A stretch of DNA of 64,000 nt from Isochrysis galbana (GCA_018136815.1 CM030943.1:2955003-3019002); one strand, 5' to 3'; shown: positions 31,763 through 42,614, numbered from the stretch's first letter. Notes: a model not told the origin generated them from the letters alone. Program-made: numbers and translations.

Positions 31763-32365
31763 AAAGGCACGCGCACCACGCTAGAGGATGTAAGTGTCAG
31801 GGTATTGACTAAAGCGTTCCTCGCATTGAGGAAAACGAAAGCACAAAAATCCACGCTGAGATGGGAAAAAAGGTTACCGGTCCTCTCAGGGAAGTGGAAA
31901 CAAGTATCGCAATTGTATAAATACAACTTTTTAACGCCCAGAGACTCTTATTTTCATTTCAAACACGTCCTACATAGAAGGATAGCTACGGCCAACCGTT
32001 TTGCTGACGATCCAACATGCCGCTTTTGCGGCATAGCCCCCGAGAGTTCCACTCACTTGGCCTCATGTATCGCGACGGAGCCCGTCTTTGAATTCATAGA
32101 AGGACTTCTGGGGATTAGCCTTAGGCCGGGATCCGAAACAGCCCAACGTCTTTTCTGTTATCAGGTGGATAGACCGCACCCCTCCTCAGGCTACTTAGGT
32201 ATCTTGGCGTGGAGGTACATACTAACTGACTTCTACAACATCCAGTATGGCAACGCGGACGGCAGGTCCGCTAAGTCGATTTTAAGAGCGATACTTACGA
32301 GATACCACCTGGGGGAAACTTCCCTTCCCTTCGAGAGAAAGAGAGAGGGCGCTCTAGAACCCTAG
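31763..32365 (+). pseudogene. LINE reverse transcriptase C-terminus with zf-RVT motif
   Basis: The frame contains FLTPRDSYFHFKHVLHRRIA, CRFCGIAPESSTHLASC and, near the end, SILRAILTRYH. HxxLHRRxxT followed by C-x2-C ... H-x4-C is the zinc-binding domain that follows reverse transcriptase in many non-LTR retrotransposons. Everything between the ORF1 start and this tail (endonuclease and RT) is missing, so the copy is an internal-deletion derivative. SILRAILTRYH also occurs, as SAILTRYHLLV, in the fragment at 42977-43210. Confidence 0.75.
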
Positions 32366-32388
32366 ATCCTAGGCGTCCACTCGAAGTT

Positions 32389-32481
32389 TTTGACCGAGAA
32401 CGAGAACGAGAGAATTATAACGATAAATACCGAACGAAGAGAAGAGAGAAGCCTAACGAGCGTCGATTCGCGAATGCGACA
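32389..32481 (+). mobile_element. shared 3' module, copy B
   Basis: TTTTTGACCGAGAACGAG to GCGAATGCGACA, as at 9398-9492, immediately after the zf-RVT frame. Confidence 0.75.
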
Positions 32482-32487
32482 ACTAGC

Positions 32488-32731
32488 CGTCTGTCGTCTG
32501 TCGTTCGTCGTTCGTCGCTCTCGTTCCCGTTCTCGTTCCCGTTCTCGTTCCCGTTCTCGTCCCTCACTCTCAACACTACCTCAATCATCAATCAATACCA
32601 AACCTCTCCACTCCCTCAGCCTCAGCCTATCAATCCCGAATCGCCCAGCCATGTCCGCTCCGTCGTCGCGCTCGCCCTCGCCCAAGCCCGTCCTCCCGCC
32701 TTTCTCTGCTGAGGAGGTGGTCCAGCCCCCG
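32488..32731. repeat. long inverted-repeat arm, right (composite B)
   Basis: Reverse complement of 31200-31424 with indels, including the CTCGTTCCCGTT hexamer array and CCATGTCCGCTCCGTCGTCG. Confidence 0.8.
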
Positions 32732-32840
32732 CCATTCCATCAATCCCGGCCATCTCAGCCGCGCCTCCCGCCGATCTTTTCCCTTCCGTATCATCGCATA
32801 TCGAGCCAGTGGTCATGCTCGATCGAGCTCCGTCATTCCA

Positions 32841-32957
32841 GGTCCTTCGCCGTGCGGCCACACGGCGAAGCTCAGGCACATCTAGATCCAGGTTGGTAGG
32901 GTTCGTCCCTAGCGGCCTAGAATTCGGCTTCTCGTTTCGTTCCTTCTAGCCTGTCTG
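32841..32957. repeat. LTR-like fragment shared with the Ty3 element flank
   Basis: TCCTTCGCCGTGCGGCCACA through GGTTGGTAGGGTTCGTCCCT is the reverse complement of 51900-52031, which lies in the presumed 3' LTR of the chromovirus. Confidence 0.7.
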
Positions 32958-32967
32958 TCAGTTTCCA

Positions 32968-33012
32968 AAAAATATTGATATAGTTTTAGCGTTTTAGCGA
33001 TGGAGCGCGCCT
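32968..33012 (+). mobile_element. truncated LINE 5' module
   Basis: AATATTGATATAGTTTTAGC then GATGGAGCGCGCC. The match ends after about 45 bases. Confidence 0.5.
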
Positions 33013-33891
33013 GTTGCCCAATGGTGTGAAGCCATGGCTCTACGGTCTACGGACTACGGGCCAGTCCATGGTTCGAGGCACGACGCAATCGTTCTGCATT
33101 GCTCAGGTCTTTCGCAAATCATGCAGGCATTGTGCGCCGCCGCCAATCGCACGTACTGCTTCGGCGACTCTGCGCTGTGGAGACCCTCTTGAGACCCTGT
33201 TGCGGCCGCCGTGCAAAAAGCAAAAAAAAACTCGATTATAATCATGGCTAGGATTATCGGCCCCTTCACCGAGCCGCTGGCCGAGGCTGCACAGGCTAGA
33301 TGGGAAAGACGTATTTACCGCATATGGCCAAGCGTATATGGCCAAGAGGCCAAATACGTTTGTACTTGGCAGTTCTGCTGACGGGCGTCCTGGGTAGGCT
33401 AACCCAAGACCCAAGAACGGGCATTTGCATTTGGGCTCCATGATCCCTATCGTCCTAACGTTAAATCCACAAATAACAAGAAGAAACTGTCGGACAAGTA
33501 CAGCGCAAACAGGGTGTGGCCACTCACCTTGACAACTGGAACACTTCTCTGCTCCAATCATCTCACAAAATCGACACTCTGACGGGTGGTTGCGGACGCA
33601 GAGAAGCACAGGCACACTTCCCCTTAATACGCGCACACGCACCACTCACTCACGGATCACCACACGCATTGCGGGCCCTCCCTCCGCTAACGACATCCCT
33701 CCCGTTGTGGCCCTGTGCGGCCACCTCAAACCGAATACAAAAGCAAGTGTGGGCCCAACCCTCAGCCGACGAGAATCTCCCACGCTCCATCCTCTCCACG
33801 GGACACGAGGGCGGGAGGAGTGGTGTCCAGGTGGAGGCCGGGTGAGGAGCAGGAGCGGAGTCCGCCCGGCCGCCCGATCCCTCCTCGGCGC
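33013..33891. other. intergenic, no gene recognised
   Basis: Minus-strand frames are open for up to 180 codons but show no family features. It forms the 3' flank of the glutamyl-tRNA reductase gene. Confidence 0.45.
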
Positions 33892-35927
33892 TTATTGGCG
33901 CCCAACCTCGCGCTGTTCAGTCTGGAAGATCTGCTGAATTTGTTCGACCGATACTTTGCTGCCGTCGGCGTCCTCCGAGCGCAAGTATGTCATAGGCGCG
34001 TGGAGCAGCTTGTTGATGATGCCCTTGGTGAGCACCTCAACCGCCTGTCGCTGCTTGTCATCGAGACTCTTGAGTTTCTTCTCCGCCTTGCTCACCTCCG
34101 CGACCCGCACCGCCTCGTACTTGGCCTGAAGCTCCGATATAGCAGGGACATACTTGAGCGACTGCTGCCACGAGACAAACTCAGCCAGCTTGTCGCGTAG
34201 CAGCACCTCCGCCTCGAGCACCTTCTCGCGCCTGCGCGCTTGGTTGGCGGCGACAACTTGCTTGAGGTCGTCGACATTATATGCGAAAACATTGTCAAGC
34301 TCGTTGCACTCCGACTCGACATTGCGAGGGACAGAGATGTCGATGAGAGCCAGCTTGGGAGCGGCGGTCTCAGCGTAGCCATGCTCCTTGAGCTCAGGAA
34401 GCGTGACAATGCAGCCAGTGGCCGAGGTCGATGTGAAGGCGAGGTCGCACTCCCGGATGGAGGCCCATTGCTCATCCATCAGCCCAATCTCAATGTCCAT
34501 GTCAGGGTACTGCGCAGCGAGCTCCTCGGCACGCGCGCGGCCGCGGTTGAGCAGCTTCACCTTGGATACGCCATGCGATGCGAGGTGCGTGAGGAGCAGC
34601 TTGGACATCTTTCCGGCGCCGATAACGCACACCCGAGCCTCTGAGAGTGGCATGCCGAGGTCCTCCGGCGTCTTCAGCACGGCGAGCTCAACCGCAGCTG
34701 ACGAGATGGAGACGGCACCTTTGGCGATCTCTGTCTCGGAGCGGACAAACTTGCCCGCCATCACAGCCGAATTGAGCAGCCGGCCAAGCACCTTGCCTGC
34801 TGAGCCGGCCGGCCGGCCCGCCTCCTCGTCAGCCGCCGCGATGGCGTGCGAATAGCATGCCTTGACCTGCGAGAGAATCTGGCCCTCTCCCACGACGAGC
34901 GAGTCGAGCCCTGACGAGACACGCAGCAAGTGCATGGTGGCCTCCTCGTCTTGGAGCATGAAAAGGTTGGGCCGGAGCTCCGAGGTGGGTAGGCGCGAGT
35001 GCTTCTGAAGGAAGTCGAGTACGTCGCGCGTTGCCGCAAAGTGGTCGGTCGCAACGATGTAGACTTCAAAGCGGTTGCAAGTCGACAGGACAGCCGCCTC
35101 CTGGATAGTGTCGTAAGCGACAAGCGTGGCAGCAGCCTCATTCCAGTCAGCCTCGAGAATGGAAAGCTTCTCACGCACCTCGACTGTTGCCGTCTTGTGC
35201 GACAGCCCGATCACGAGCGGCACGCCATGGAACTCGCCCTTGGCGAGCTTTTTCGAGCCTCCCTTCGGCTTTGGGGGCGCGACAGCTGCCTCAGCAGCTG
35301 CCCGTACCTGCTCCAGCTCAGGCGATGGCGCCGTAACGCGCACGTCGCTGCCGGCCGATGACGCTACAGACGAAACAGGGAAGGGGTGGGAGAATAAGCT
35401 ACTGCGTCCAGTTGCGGACGGCGAGGAATCAGGGAAAAGGAGAGGAGAGGAGAGCAGCGGGTGGGAAAAAGGGGACAGAACCGGGGGGGGGGGGAGTAGG
35501 GGAGGGGGGAAGGGAGGGAGGCAGGGAGGGAGGGAGAGGAGAGAGGCAGAGCGTCTGGAACGAGCCTCATCAACAGTGCCAACCGACAACTCACAGCCGA
35601 TCCGCGCGTGCCACATGCCATCCCGTGCAGACGTATTGACCGTATGATCCGCGCCATCTCTCCCCGACTCTCTAGCGCTGATTCCACCTCCCTCCTCCTT
35701 CTATCTCCTTCTCTCGGTGGTTCGCGGCAGAGAGATAGGAGAGAGAGGAAGCGAGGAAGAGGGAGAGGGAGAGGGGGAGAGAGAGGGAGAAGCAGGGAGG
35801 GGTGCAAGGGCCGTGTGAGGGCGTGTTGCTCACCAACCGCTCGGACGTGTGGGTGCCTGAGCGGCGCTCGCTGCAGCGAGAGGGCGGCAGCGGCGGAGAG
35901 AGAGAGGAGGAGGTGGAGGGGCCGCAT
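33892..35927 (-). CDS. HEMA: glutamyl-tRNA reductase, plastid
   Basis: Two exons, 35927-35834 and 35363-33892, join across a 470-bp GT-AG intron (GTGAGC ... CTGTAG) in matching phase to 521 residues. Exon 1 is a textbook signal peptide (MRPLHLLLSLSAAAALSL) followed by RAPLRHPHVRAV, a basic transit-like stretch. The mature part has VIGLSHKTATVEVREKL, STCNRFEVY with the catalytic Cys, GEGQILSQVK, and the NADPH domain VCVIGAGKMSKLL, ending with the dimerisation helices. The enzyme reduces glutamyl-tRNA to glutamate-1-semialdehyde, the committed step of plastid tetrapyrrole synthesis. The signal-plus-transit leader points to a plastid inside extra membranes. The intron is CT-rich on the coding strand. 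Confidence 0.95.
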
Positions 35928-36690
35928 CTCTGGACGAGAGAAGGGGAGTTGTGTTCGGGGAGTTGGCTGCGCAGAGGGGGGTGCGAAGTGGTTAGAAACG
36001 AGCCGTTGGTAGAGGGATGTGGCGGCGGGGAGTGGGGTGGCCAAAGGGGCCGACCTTCAAACGAGAGACAAAGAGAAGGGAGGGCGAGGGAGAGAGAAAA
36101 GAGGGGAGATGGAGAGGGCGAGAGAGGAGCCGAAGGGGGGGAGGGTGGGGGGGGAAGAGAGGAGAGAGAGAGAGAGAGAGAAGAAGACGAGGGAAGAGAG
36201 AGAGAAGTGAGAGAGAGAGAGAGACGAGGAGAGAGAGAGAGAAGTTTGAGAGAGAGAGAGAGGGAGAGGGAGAGAGAGAGAAGAAGAAGGAGGAGGAGGA
36301 GGAGGAGAGCGAGGGAGAGAGACGAGGAGAGAGAGAGAGTGAGAGTTGAGAGAGAAGTGAGAGAGAGAGAGAGAATGAGGGAAGGGGGGGGGCTAATGAA
36401 GGGGGGGGGGGGGGGGGAGGAGGGGGAGATTTGCCCGGTCAAATCGAGCTCGCGCGAGGCCGCCCGCGGTGAGGGGCAAAGAGTGAGAATGAAACGACGC
36501 GAATAGATGAAAGAAGACCCTCGCGAGCGGTAGCGAATTCTCCTCGCCGTTCCCCCCAAGGCGACGGGGGGGGGGGGCGCCGCCGCCGCGCCTTCTTCTC
36601 CCCCTCCCTCCCTCCCCTCTCGGTATTCGAGAGAGAGAGAGAGAGGGAGAGGATTCTGGGTCTGCGAGGGCCCCCCTCGACCCCATAGTT
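35928..36690. repeat. GA-rich low-complexity tract upstream of HEMA
   Basis: Mostly (GA)n, GGA and G-runs on the plus strand. Frames inside it are compositional only. Confidence 0.8.
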
Positions 36691-36735
36691 TATCTCTTAA
36701 AGCGCCGGGGGAAGCACCCGCGAAGGTGCTTCGAG
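36691..36735 (+). repeat. TTAA plus hairpin, piggyBac-like 5' end
   Basis: TATCTCTTAA, then GAAGCACC-CGCGAA-GGTGCTTC, almost identical to 6537-6580. Confidence 0.5.
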
Positions 36736-36752
36736 GCCCCCTCTCTTGGGCC

Positions 36753-36893
36753 ATGAGCACGCCGGCCGCTGGGGGTCTGGAGGGCAGTGAGAGGGGCGTG
36801 GAGGGGGGCATGGACCAATGGGGCGAGGGTCTACCCTCAGACGACGAGGTCCCGCCCGAAAATCCCGAGCCATACCTGTTTAGGCGAGAAGCG
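36753..36893 (+). pseudogene. piggyBac-type acidic N-terminus fragment
   Basis: The frame starts MSTPAAGG and contains GLPSDDEVPPENPEPYLF, aligning with SDDDEPPDNSDPYTF of the 6571 frame and sitting at the same distance from a TTAA-hairpin. After about 45 codons it enters a tandem repeat, so only the first part of the gene is left. Confidence 0.45.
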
Positions 36894-37066
36894 CTCAATC
36901 ACCATCACCCACCGCATGGAAAATCGTTCAATCACCATCAGCCTACACGTGGAACGCGTTCAATCACCATCACCCCCACCGCATGGAAAAGCGTTCAATC
37001 ACCATCAGCCTACACGTGGAACGCGTTCAATCGCCATCACCCCCACCGCATGGAAAAGCGTTCAAT
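36885..37066. repeat. tandem repeat, about 67-bp unit
   Basis: GCGTTCAATCACCATCA, CCGCATGGAAAA and CCTACACGTGGAACG alternate for about 2.7 units. In the flanking frame it would encode His-rich peptide. Confidence 0.85.
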
Positions 37067-37126
37067 CGCGGAGGATCGTGGGGATCATGAGGGTAGCTAT
37101 CCAACCCACTCTGCATCCCGCTCGAG

Positions 37127-37570
37127 TTGGTGCGTGACACAAAAATATGTACGATACTATTAAATATGTCCAGCACTAGCGATGTTGACATAAATTACTC
37201 AACAGTACTAAATCCGAACGATATCAAGAATATCCTTACGAGCACGGCATCCGACAACGGGACGTGGCGGTACGAAATTGATCGAGCTCTGAATAACAAC
37301 AAGAGGTCGAAGTCATGCCGTTTTATTACATTAAACGAGCCAACAATTATAGTAACAGCAAAAACCAAATTCGAATCGCAAATTTCGAGACCAAAATCTG
37401 CAAACCTGGACTTGAGACCATGGGGAATCCGAATCTGTGTGTCTTGTGCGTCAGTGTCAACACGGGGAACTGTTCAATTGTAATTGTGAGCGCGTACCTT
37501 ACACCTTACACGAATATTCATGCCTACAGCCTTCAGATGGGCAGGAATACAACAATACAACAAACATAGC
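37127..37570. repeat. repeat-derived sequence, right part duplicated at 43441-43637
   Basis: 37351-37550 matches 43441-43637 almost exactly (TCGCAAATTTCGAGACCAAA, CTTCAGATGGGCA). The left part has a 118-codon frame without a recognised family. 37571-37930 shows nothing. Confidence 0.75.
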
Positions 37571-37934
37571 GCCCCTACGTTTATTGAAAATTCTAAAGGT
37601 AGGCTACAGACGATGAGCGAGAGCTTCAGCCTCGCGGCGCAGGTGCTCGGCCTTGCCGAGAGGCTTGCCTAAAGCGGCGATGTACTGCCCGCTCCAACCG
37701 AAAACAAGGACACGGGGCGGACATCAGCCATCTTATGAACAAAGGCACGACACACGATAACGATGGAGATCTAAAAAGCACCTAGGATATGCAGGTCACT
37801 CAGCGGCACAGGAGGAAGGCGAGTACACACCGCTGAGGACAGGCGACAGGCGCACTCCGCCCAACTCGAAACCTCCCCCTCACGACCCGGGCCCCTAAGT
37901 AGAGCACGAGGGGAGTTGCCGCAAGGCGAAAAAA

Positions 37935-38140
37935 AAAATCTTCTTAAAAAACCCCGCTACGTGTGCGGCGTGAGGCAGTGTGCTAGTGTACCTCCCTACT
38001 ACCCAACCTTAACCCCTAACTACCCCCTCCCCCTTCCCCAGTTCCCTCATTAGCGGAGAAGCTGGTTCCGGGGAGGCCGCGCGCGCTGCTTCGGCCAGGA
38101 GTTGGAGAGAAGGGGGCGGGAGACTGTGGCTCGTCCTTTG
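37935..38140. repeat. dispersed repeat R, copy 1
   Basis: Poly-A, ATCTTCTT, then GCGGCGTGAGGCAGTGTGCT, CAACCTTAACCCCTAAC and GGAGAAGCTGGTTCCGGGGA. Direct copies lie at 40717-40925 and 50216-50410, and an inverted partial copy at 45838-45968. Confidence 0.9.
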
Positions 38141-38317
38141 ATTTCAACCGCAAGGCGGGAAATGAGGGTGAGGAAGGGGAATGGGCGTGGCTACGAAGGT
38201 GTGACCCAGTGCCACGTGTGAGGCGAGAATATTGAAAAGTTTTTTGTAGTGGGAGTAGTGGTACTAACGCTCAGTTGTTTTATACATGTGTAGAGAGCCC
38301 TCCCCGACGCAAAGTAA

Positions 38318-39457
38318 TTTTTTAAAATTTTTAACAAATTTTTATGGGTCGCGGCGCGGCAAAGGAACGGGACTAGCGCGCACACAAGACAGGACTCCCT
38401 GCCGCGGCGAGCGCAAGCACCCTTCCCCCTTATGCCACCCAGCTCTTCACTAGCTTACTACCTGCGCTAGCCGGAGCACCCCTCCCTCCACACTCAAGCA
38501 GCCCCCCACGCCAGGATCCTGTTTTGGTCTCGCAGGCAAGGGGGCCTAATGGGAGGGTGAGGAGCAACTCCTCAGAGAGGAGCTGTGGGGAAGGAGATGT
38601 CTGAGTGGGGGCGCTATACCCTTGCGCTAGGCATGGGCAGCGACGCCGCCTCAAGACATGTCCTCCCTCTGGTCTTGAGTCGAAATTTTTGGTGTTTGAA
38701 TCCGAGGGCGAGGGGGTTTGTGCTTCTTGGGTTGGTTGTAGTGGGGTGAGGGAGTGGGAGATGGAGTGAAGTGTTGAAAGAGGGCCCAAGGCAGGGCACT
38801 GAGTTGTAGGTACTTGTGGCCCACGAGCGTGGGGTGAAAACGAAAAGTGTATCAACATGTGTCTTGAATTGAAATTTTTGGTGCTTTGAACAGAGGGCGG
38901 GGGGGTTCGTGCCGTTTGGGTTGGTTGAAGTGTGAAGGGGGAGTGGGAGAGGGAGTCTAGTGTTGAGAGAGGGCCCAAGGCAGGGCACTGAGTGATTGGT
39001 ACTAGTGGCCCACAAGAGTGGGGTGAAGACGAGAATTGTGTCAACAAGTTGGAAGACAGAGGCATGGGGTGCTCTCCGTATGGGGTTGATGGTTGTGAAG
39101 TGCCCTCCCATGTTGGGTGCACTGATGGTAGAGGTTTCCACCATGGGGAGGGCAGCTGAGCTGCCCTCCCACATGAGGTGCTCTTGGGGTGGGAGGGTTT
39201 CCCACTGTTGGAGGAGGTCTCCAAGACCCCCTGCATGATGCGCAGAGCCATGGTGGCAACCTGTTCGGTGCCAGTGCTCGCCACCCCGCGCGCTTGCGCG
39301 GGTGTGGTTTGGATGGGTTGGATGGGCTCTGAGAGGGCTTTCTGACGAGCCGCCTCGGGCGGCGTGGGGCGTCCCAGGTGGGGCGCGGTGGCGAGGGTCG
39401 CCTGGGGCTCGGGAGCGGTCGCGGCACGCTCCATAGTTCAAACTATAACAATAGTTT
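38318..39457 (-). mobile_element. LINE-type (TPRT) element with 18-bp target duplication
   Basis: Exact duplicates of CTCCCCGACGCAAAGTAA flank it (38300-38317 and 39458-39475). Its 5' end (39457) is AAACTATTGTTATAGTTT and its 3' end is A-rich. A long, variable target duplication and an A-rich 3' end are signs of target-primed reverse transcription. The 3' 220 bases recur inverted at 24131-24353. Confidence 0.85.
38430..39434 (-). CDS. Pro/Ser-rich ORF of the 38.3-39.5 kb element
   Basis: A 334-codon open frame starts MERAATAPEPQATLATAP, the shared module text, and fills nearly the whole element. It has no RT or endonuclease domain. The middle holds two tandem copies of a unit of about 60 residues (QCPALGPLSTL(D/H)S(L/I)SHS, then TKNF(N/D)S). 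It may be a gag-like leftover, or open by chance because of repeat composition. The element must depend on another element's enzymes. Confidence 0.5.
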   Translation of the reverse strand: MERAATAPEPQATLATAPHLGRPTPPEAARQKALSEPIQPIQTTPAQARGVASTGTEQVATMALRIMQGVLETSSNSGKPSHPKSTSCGRAAQLPSPWWKPLPSVHPTWEGTSQPSTPYGEHPMPLSSNLLTQFSSSPHSCGPLVPITQCPALGPLSTLDSLSHSPFTLQPTQTARTPPPSVQSTKNFNSRHMLIHFSFSPHARGPQVPTTQCPALGPLSTLHSISHSLTPLQPTQEAQTPSPSDSNTKNFDSRPEGGHVLRRRRCPCLAQGYSAPTQTSPSPQLLSEELLLTLPLGPLACETKTGSWRGGLLECGGRGAPASAGSKLVKSWVA

Positions 39458-39564
39458 CTCCCCGACGCAAAGTAAGTATGAGTGGTTCATACATAAACTG
39501 AGAGGGAGACGCAGCACATAGGAGTAAAACTGATGGCCAAGTCAGAATACAAACTTTCAGTATT

Positions 39565-40566
39565 CTAATACTGCGGACTTGTACCGTTCAAAAGCATGGG
39601 AAGTACATTGCGAGGTAAGAAAGGGATAATTCTGGCAGCACCATCCCTACATGATATATACGGGCAGGTCACTTGAATTCCGTCGAGCAGAGGACACTGC
39701 CGGGGCCAAGGGCTGCGATAGGAATTGTTGCGTTCGGAGCGCACGAGAAAATCGATGACATGTTGTGAGCTTGTCGCCGAAAGATTGCGCACGCAATCCC
39801 CTCCGAAATGTGCAAAGCGGGCGAGCTGATAGTCAACGCCGAGCAATTTGTCAAAAGCTGCAGTGACACCGATACGATCCGCATGTAATTTCCACGCAAA
39901 GTGGCTCCAAGGCCGAGCCATACTTCGTGAATAGTACGAATGATACTCAGTATAGATTGCCGAAAACGAGCGCACAATTTCTGTCTCTCCGAGGAGCCAG
40001 TGATCGAGAACAAGGCTAGAGTGGTCTCTGTCATTGTCCTTGCGTTTGGCGTCAATATTGCTGGTTATCCTGGCCGCGAAGGGCGAGACACGGAGGTAGG
40101 GAATCTTGGAGCGGGTGTTATCGCAAACCCCCGCCATCGATGCCTGTACGTCCTTGGGGATCCCGACTTCTTGCATGCACCACTGTGCAAAGGTAAGCGG
40201 TGATGGGCGGATGGGCGTGATGGACCAAAAGATGACATCGTACCTCATGACGAGAACGTACGGAGTGGGATTGCGCAGCAACGCGAGTGCGCGCGACATT
40301 GAAAGGTGCTGACTCTGCACCTTCCTCAGCCCAGGGACCACCGGCTCATGCAGAGAGGAGGAGAGAAGGAACAAGCGGTTGAGCTGAGTTGCAAACTCTG
40401 GGTGCCACGAGTGGCCCACCACGCTGCTCTGCGGATAAGCGTGCGTGCGAAAGCGTCGGAACATGTATGCACTGTACTCGATTAGGCTGCTCGAAGCGCC
40501 GTGGCTCTCCGAGCTGCTCTTGCTCCAGGTGCCAATCGCGCCGTGCAGCACGACGTCGGTCGCCAT
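39565..40566 (-). CDS. glycosyltransferase-like protein
   Basis: The frame gives 333 residues from the ATG at 40566 (MATDVVLHGAIGTW). An in-frame ATG at 40707 would add 47 residues without clear features. VVLHGAIGTWSK, SSVVGHSWHPEF, PYVLVMRYDVIFW and DHWLLGETEIVRSFS appear in the order seen in algal proteins annotated as glycosyltransferase-like. The acidic RYD and LDHW sites are suited to metal and nucleotide-sugar binding. No signal peptide or membrane anchor is evident. It is intronless and sits between two mobile elements, so it may be a retrogene or carried cargo. The family assignment rests on pattern recognition only. Confidence 0.4.
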   Translation of the reverse strand: MATDVVLHGAIGTWSKSSSESHGASSSLIEYSAYMFRRFRTHAYPQSSVVGHSWHPEFATQLNRLFLLSSSLHEPVVPGLRKVQSQHLSMSRALALLRNPTPYVLVMRYDVIFWSITPIRPSPLTFAQWCMQEVGIPKDVQASMAGVCDNTRSKIPYLRVSPFAARITSNIDAKRKDNDRDHSSLVLDHWLLGETEIVRSFSAIYTEYHSYYSRSMARPWSHFAWKLHADRIGVTAAFDKLLGVDYQLARFAHFGGDCVRNLSATSSQHVIDFLVRSERNNSYRSPWPRQCPLLDGIQVTCPYISCRDGAARIIPFLPRNVLPMLLNGTSPQY

Positions 40567-40716
40567 TTCTGAAGTCCGAGACCCGCGAGCCCAAAAGGAG
40601 CGAACAAGGTTTTTAGGCCCAGTCTGCGCCACTTGTCCGAAGGGGGTCCTTATTTTTTCCAGGGTCTCCAAAAGAGAAAATAAGGATCTCCAAAACGCGA
40701 GTCGCAAAAACTGGAA

Positions 40717-40925
40717 AAAAAAATCTTCTAAAAAAATTCCCGCTACGTATGCGGCGTGAGGCAGCTTGCTAGTGTACCTCCCTACTACTCAACCTTAACC
40801 CCTAACAACCCCCTTCCCCTTCCCCAGTTCCCTCTTTAGCGGAGAAGCTGGATCCAGGGAGGCCGCGCGCTCTGCTTCGGCCGGGAGTTGGAGAGAAGGG
40901 GGTGGGAGATTGTGGCTCGTCTCTT
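40717..40925. repeat. dispersed repeat R, copy 2
   Basis: Direct copy of 37935-38140, again with an A-run and ATCTTCT at its left edge, 10 bases from the upstream end of the glycosyltransferase-like frame. Confidence 0.9.
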
Positions 40926-41009
40926 GATCTAGTTACGACTCGAATTTTCCTCATTCATATAACGTGAAATCTTTATAGGTTTCCGGTGCGGTTCCTATTA
41001 CGGGATTTG

Positions 41010-41360
41010 TGTCGGATCCAGAGTATTTCCACAATACTCTAGACGGATCCGATGGCTTGTGTGTCTTTTAACTTTAGGATGGGCATTGTTTCTTGAGGGG
41101 TGATCGCCGTTTACTTCGAGACTCTTCGTTGTGGCTTCGTTTCGGTTGGCTGCATTCTTCTCCGGACTCGTTTCTTTGATTGTGGCGACTGTTTACGTGA
41201 GTTTTCGGAGTGTCCCTTTGTTGACTGGGCGGTTTTGTGAGTGATGTGTGATCGTGGCTTGTGTCGCCATGTAGCGCGCGCGCTCCCTCTCTCATTCTCA
41301 AGACTGTGCTCTATGCCCCTTGAGACTTGCCCCACGAACAAGCACTCGCTTGTTTCGACA
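41010..41360. repeat. left LTR
   Basis: 351 bp with TGTCG/CGACA ends. No difference from the right LTR was found on reading. Confidence 0.93.
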
Positions 41361-42614
41361 GTTTGAAGACATCCCCCACTCACTTGCACGCCCTCGCCGC
41401 GCCTCGCCGCCCATTGCGCCGCGCACAAGCCCATTCATGTGCATTGCGCGCATGCCCGGCTGCACACCACTCGCTGCCCGACACCACCGGCTTGATGGGG
41501 TGAGCTTGGCTTGTCTCTTTGGCGCCGAGCGCGGTCAACCTGCCTTCCCTCGCCATTCCCCCACCCCTCGCCACGCCTCCGCCTCTCCAAGCCTCCGCTT
41601 TCCACCCTACTCACCATTCTTCCCATCTTCTTCATCTTCTCGCCCGCCCGTTGCCTTTCCCATATGTTGCTCCCTTCTCTCTTGGTGCTTGTTGGCTGAG
41701 CTCTTGCTAGCCTCAAGTTTTTAGGCTTTCTTTCTCTTGACTTCTTCCTCCTTGTCGTCCACATTCTCATCAATCGGTTCGACGAAGATGGTTGTAGACA
41801 AGATGGCTTGATGTGTTGTTTGGTTCTGTGTTCCCGATCCCGACGTGCAGCCGCTTACGTGTCCGTCCGTTCGCGTTGAGTGGGCTGTTGGGTCTCCCTT
41901 GCTTTCTGCCTTGTCCTTGAGCTTTCTCTCGAGCTTTCTCTCGATCTTGCTCTCGATCGCGCGTTCATTTCAGCGGCCTTCAGCCTCGGTCCCTCGGTCA
42001 ATCCTCCTCCCTCGGTTGCGTCATGTTTTGAGCCGTGTTTCTGTTCTTGTTCGTTCTCGATTTGGCTACGGCCACCCTTCATTCTCAGTCCGGCTATACG
42101 CCACCCCGTTCGGCTATTTGCCTCCAGGTTCCAGGTTCTTGATTCTCGATGATTCTTGTTTCATTCGGCTCTAAATATGATGTATTCGAGGTACTAGGTT
42201 GATCGGGGGTCGACGTTTGTTGGTTTCTGTCGATGTTCTCGAGTTCGGGTTCAAGTTCAAGTTCAAAGATTTGAGAGAAGACTCGGTTCTTGGTTGATTC
42301 TTTGGATTCCTTGACTCCCTTGTCACGTTGTTTGTTCGGATTGTGAGCTACCGTGCGTTCGGAGTGTGTTCGTGTGCCCGTAACGTTCTCATTAGGGATG
42401 TGCGCCCCGAGTGAGACTTGTCTTCAAACCAACAAAGTGTTCTTCATGTTGGTTTAACCCACTGAGTGCGCACACTCTTTGGGGTGAAAGGCAAGAGGGT
42501 CACGTTCACTTGTGTTTGTTTGTGCATGTCAGACTTGTGTGTGCCTCATGGGGACGCCTATGAGTGTGCTGTGCAAGTTTGACTCGCGCGGACGCTCGAC
42601 ATTTAGTCGGGGGG

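Noticed and set aside
36885..37066. CRISPR-like array
   Set aside because: The spacers are themselves repeated, the unit alternates two half-repeats and the context is eukaryotic. It is an ordinary tandem repeat.
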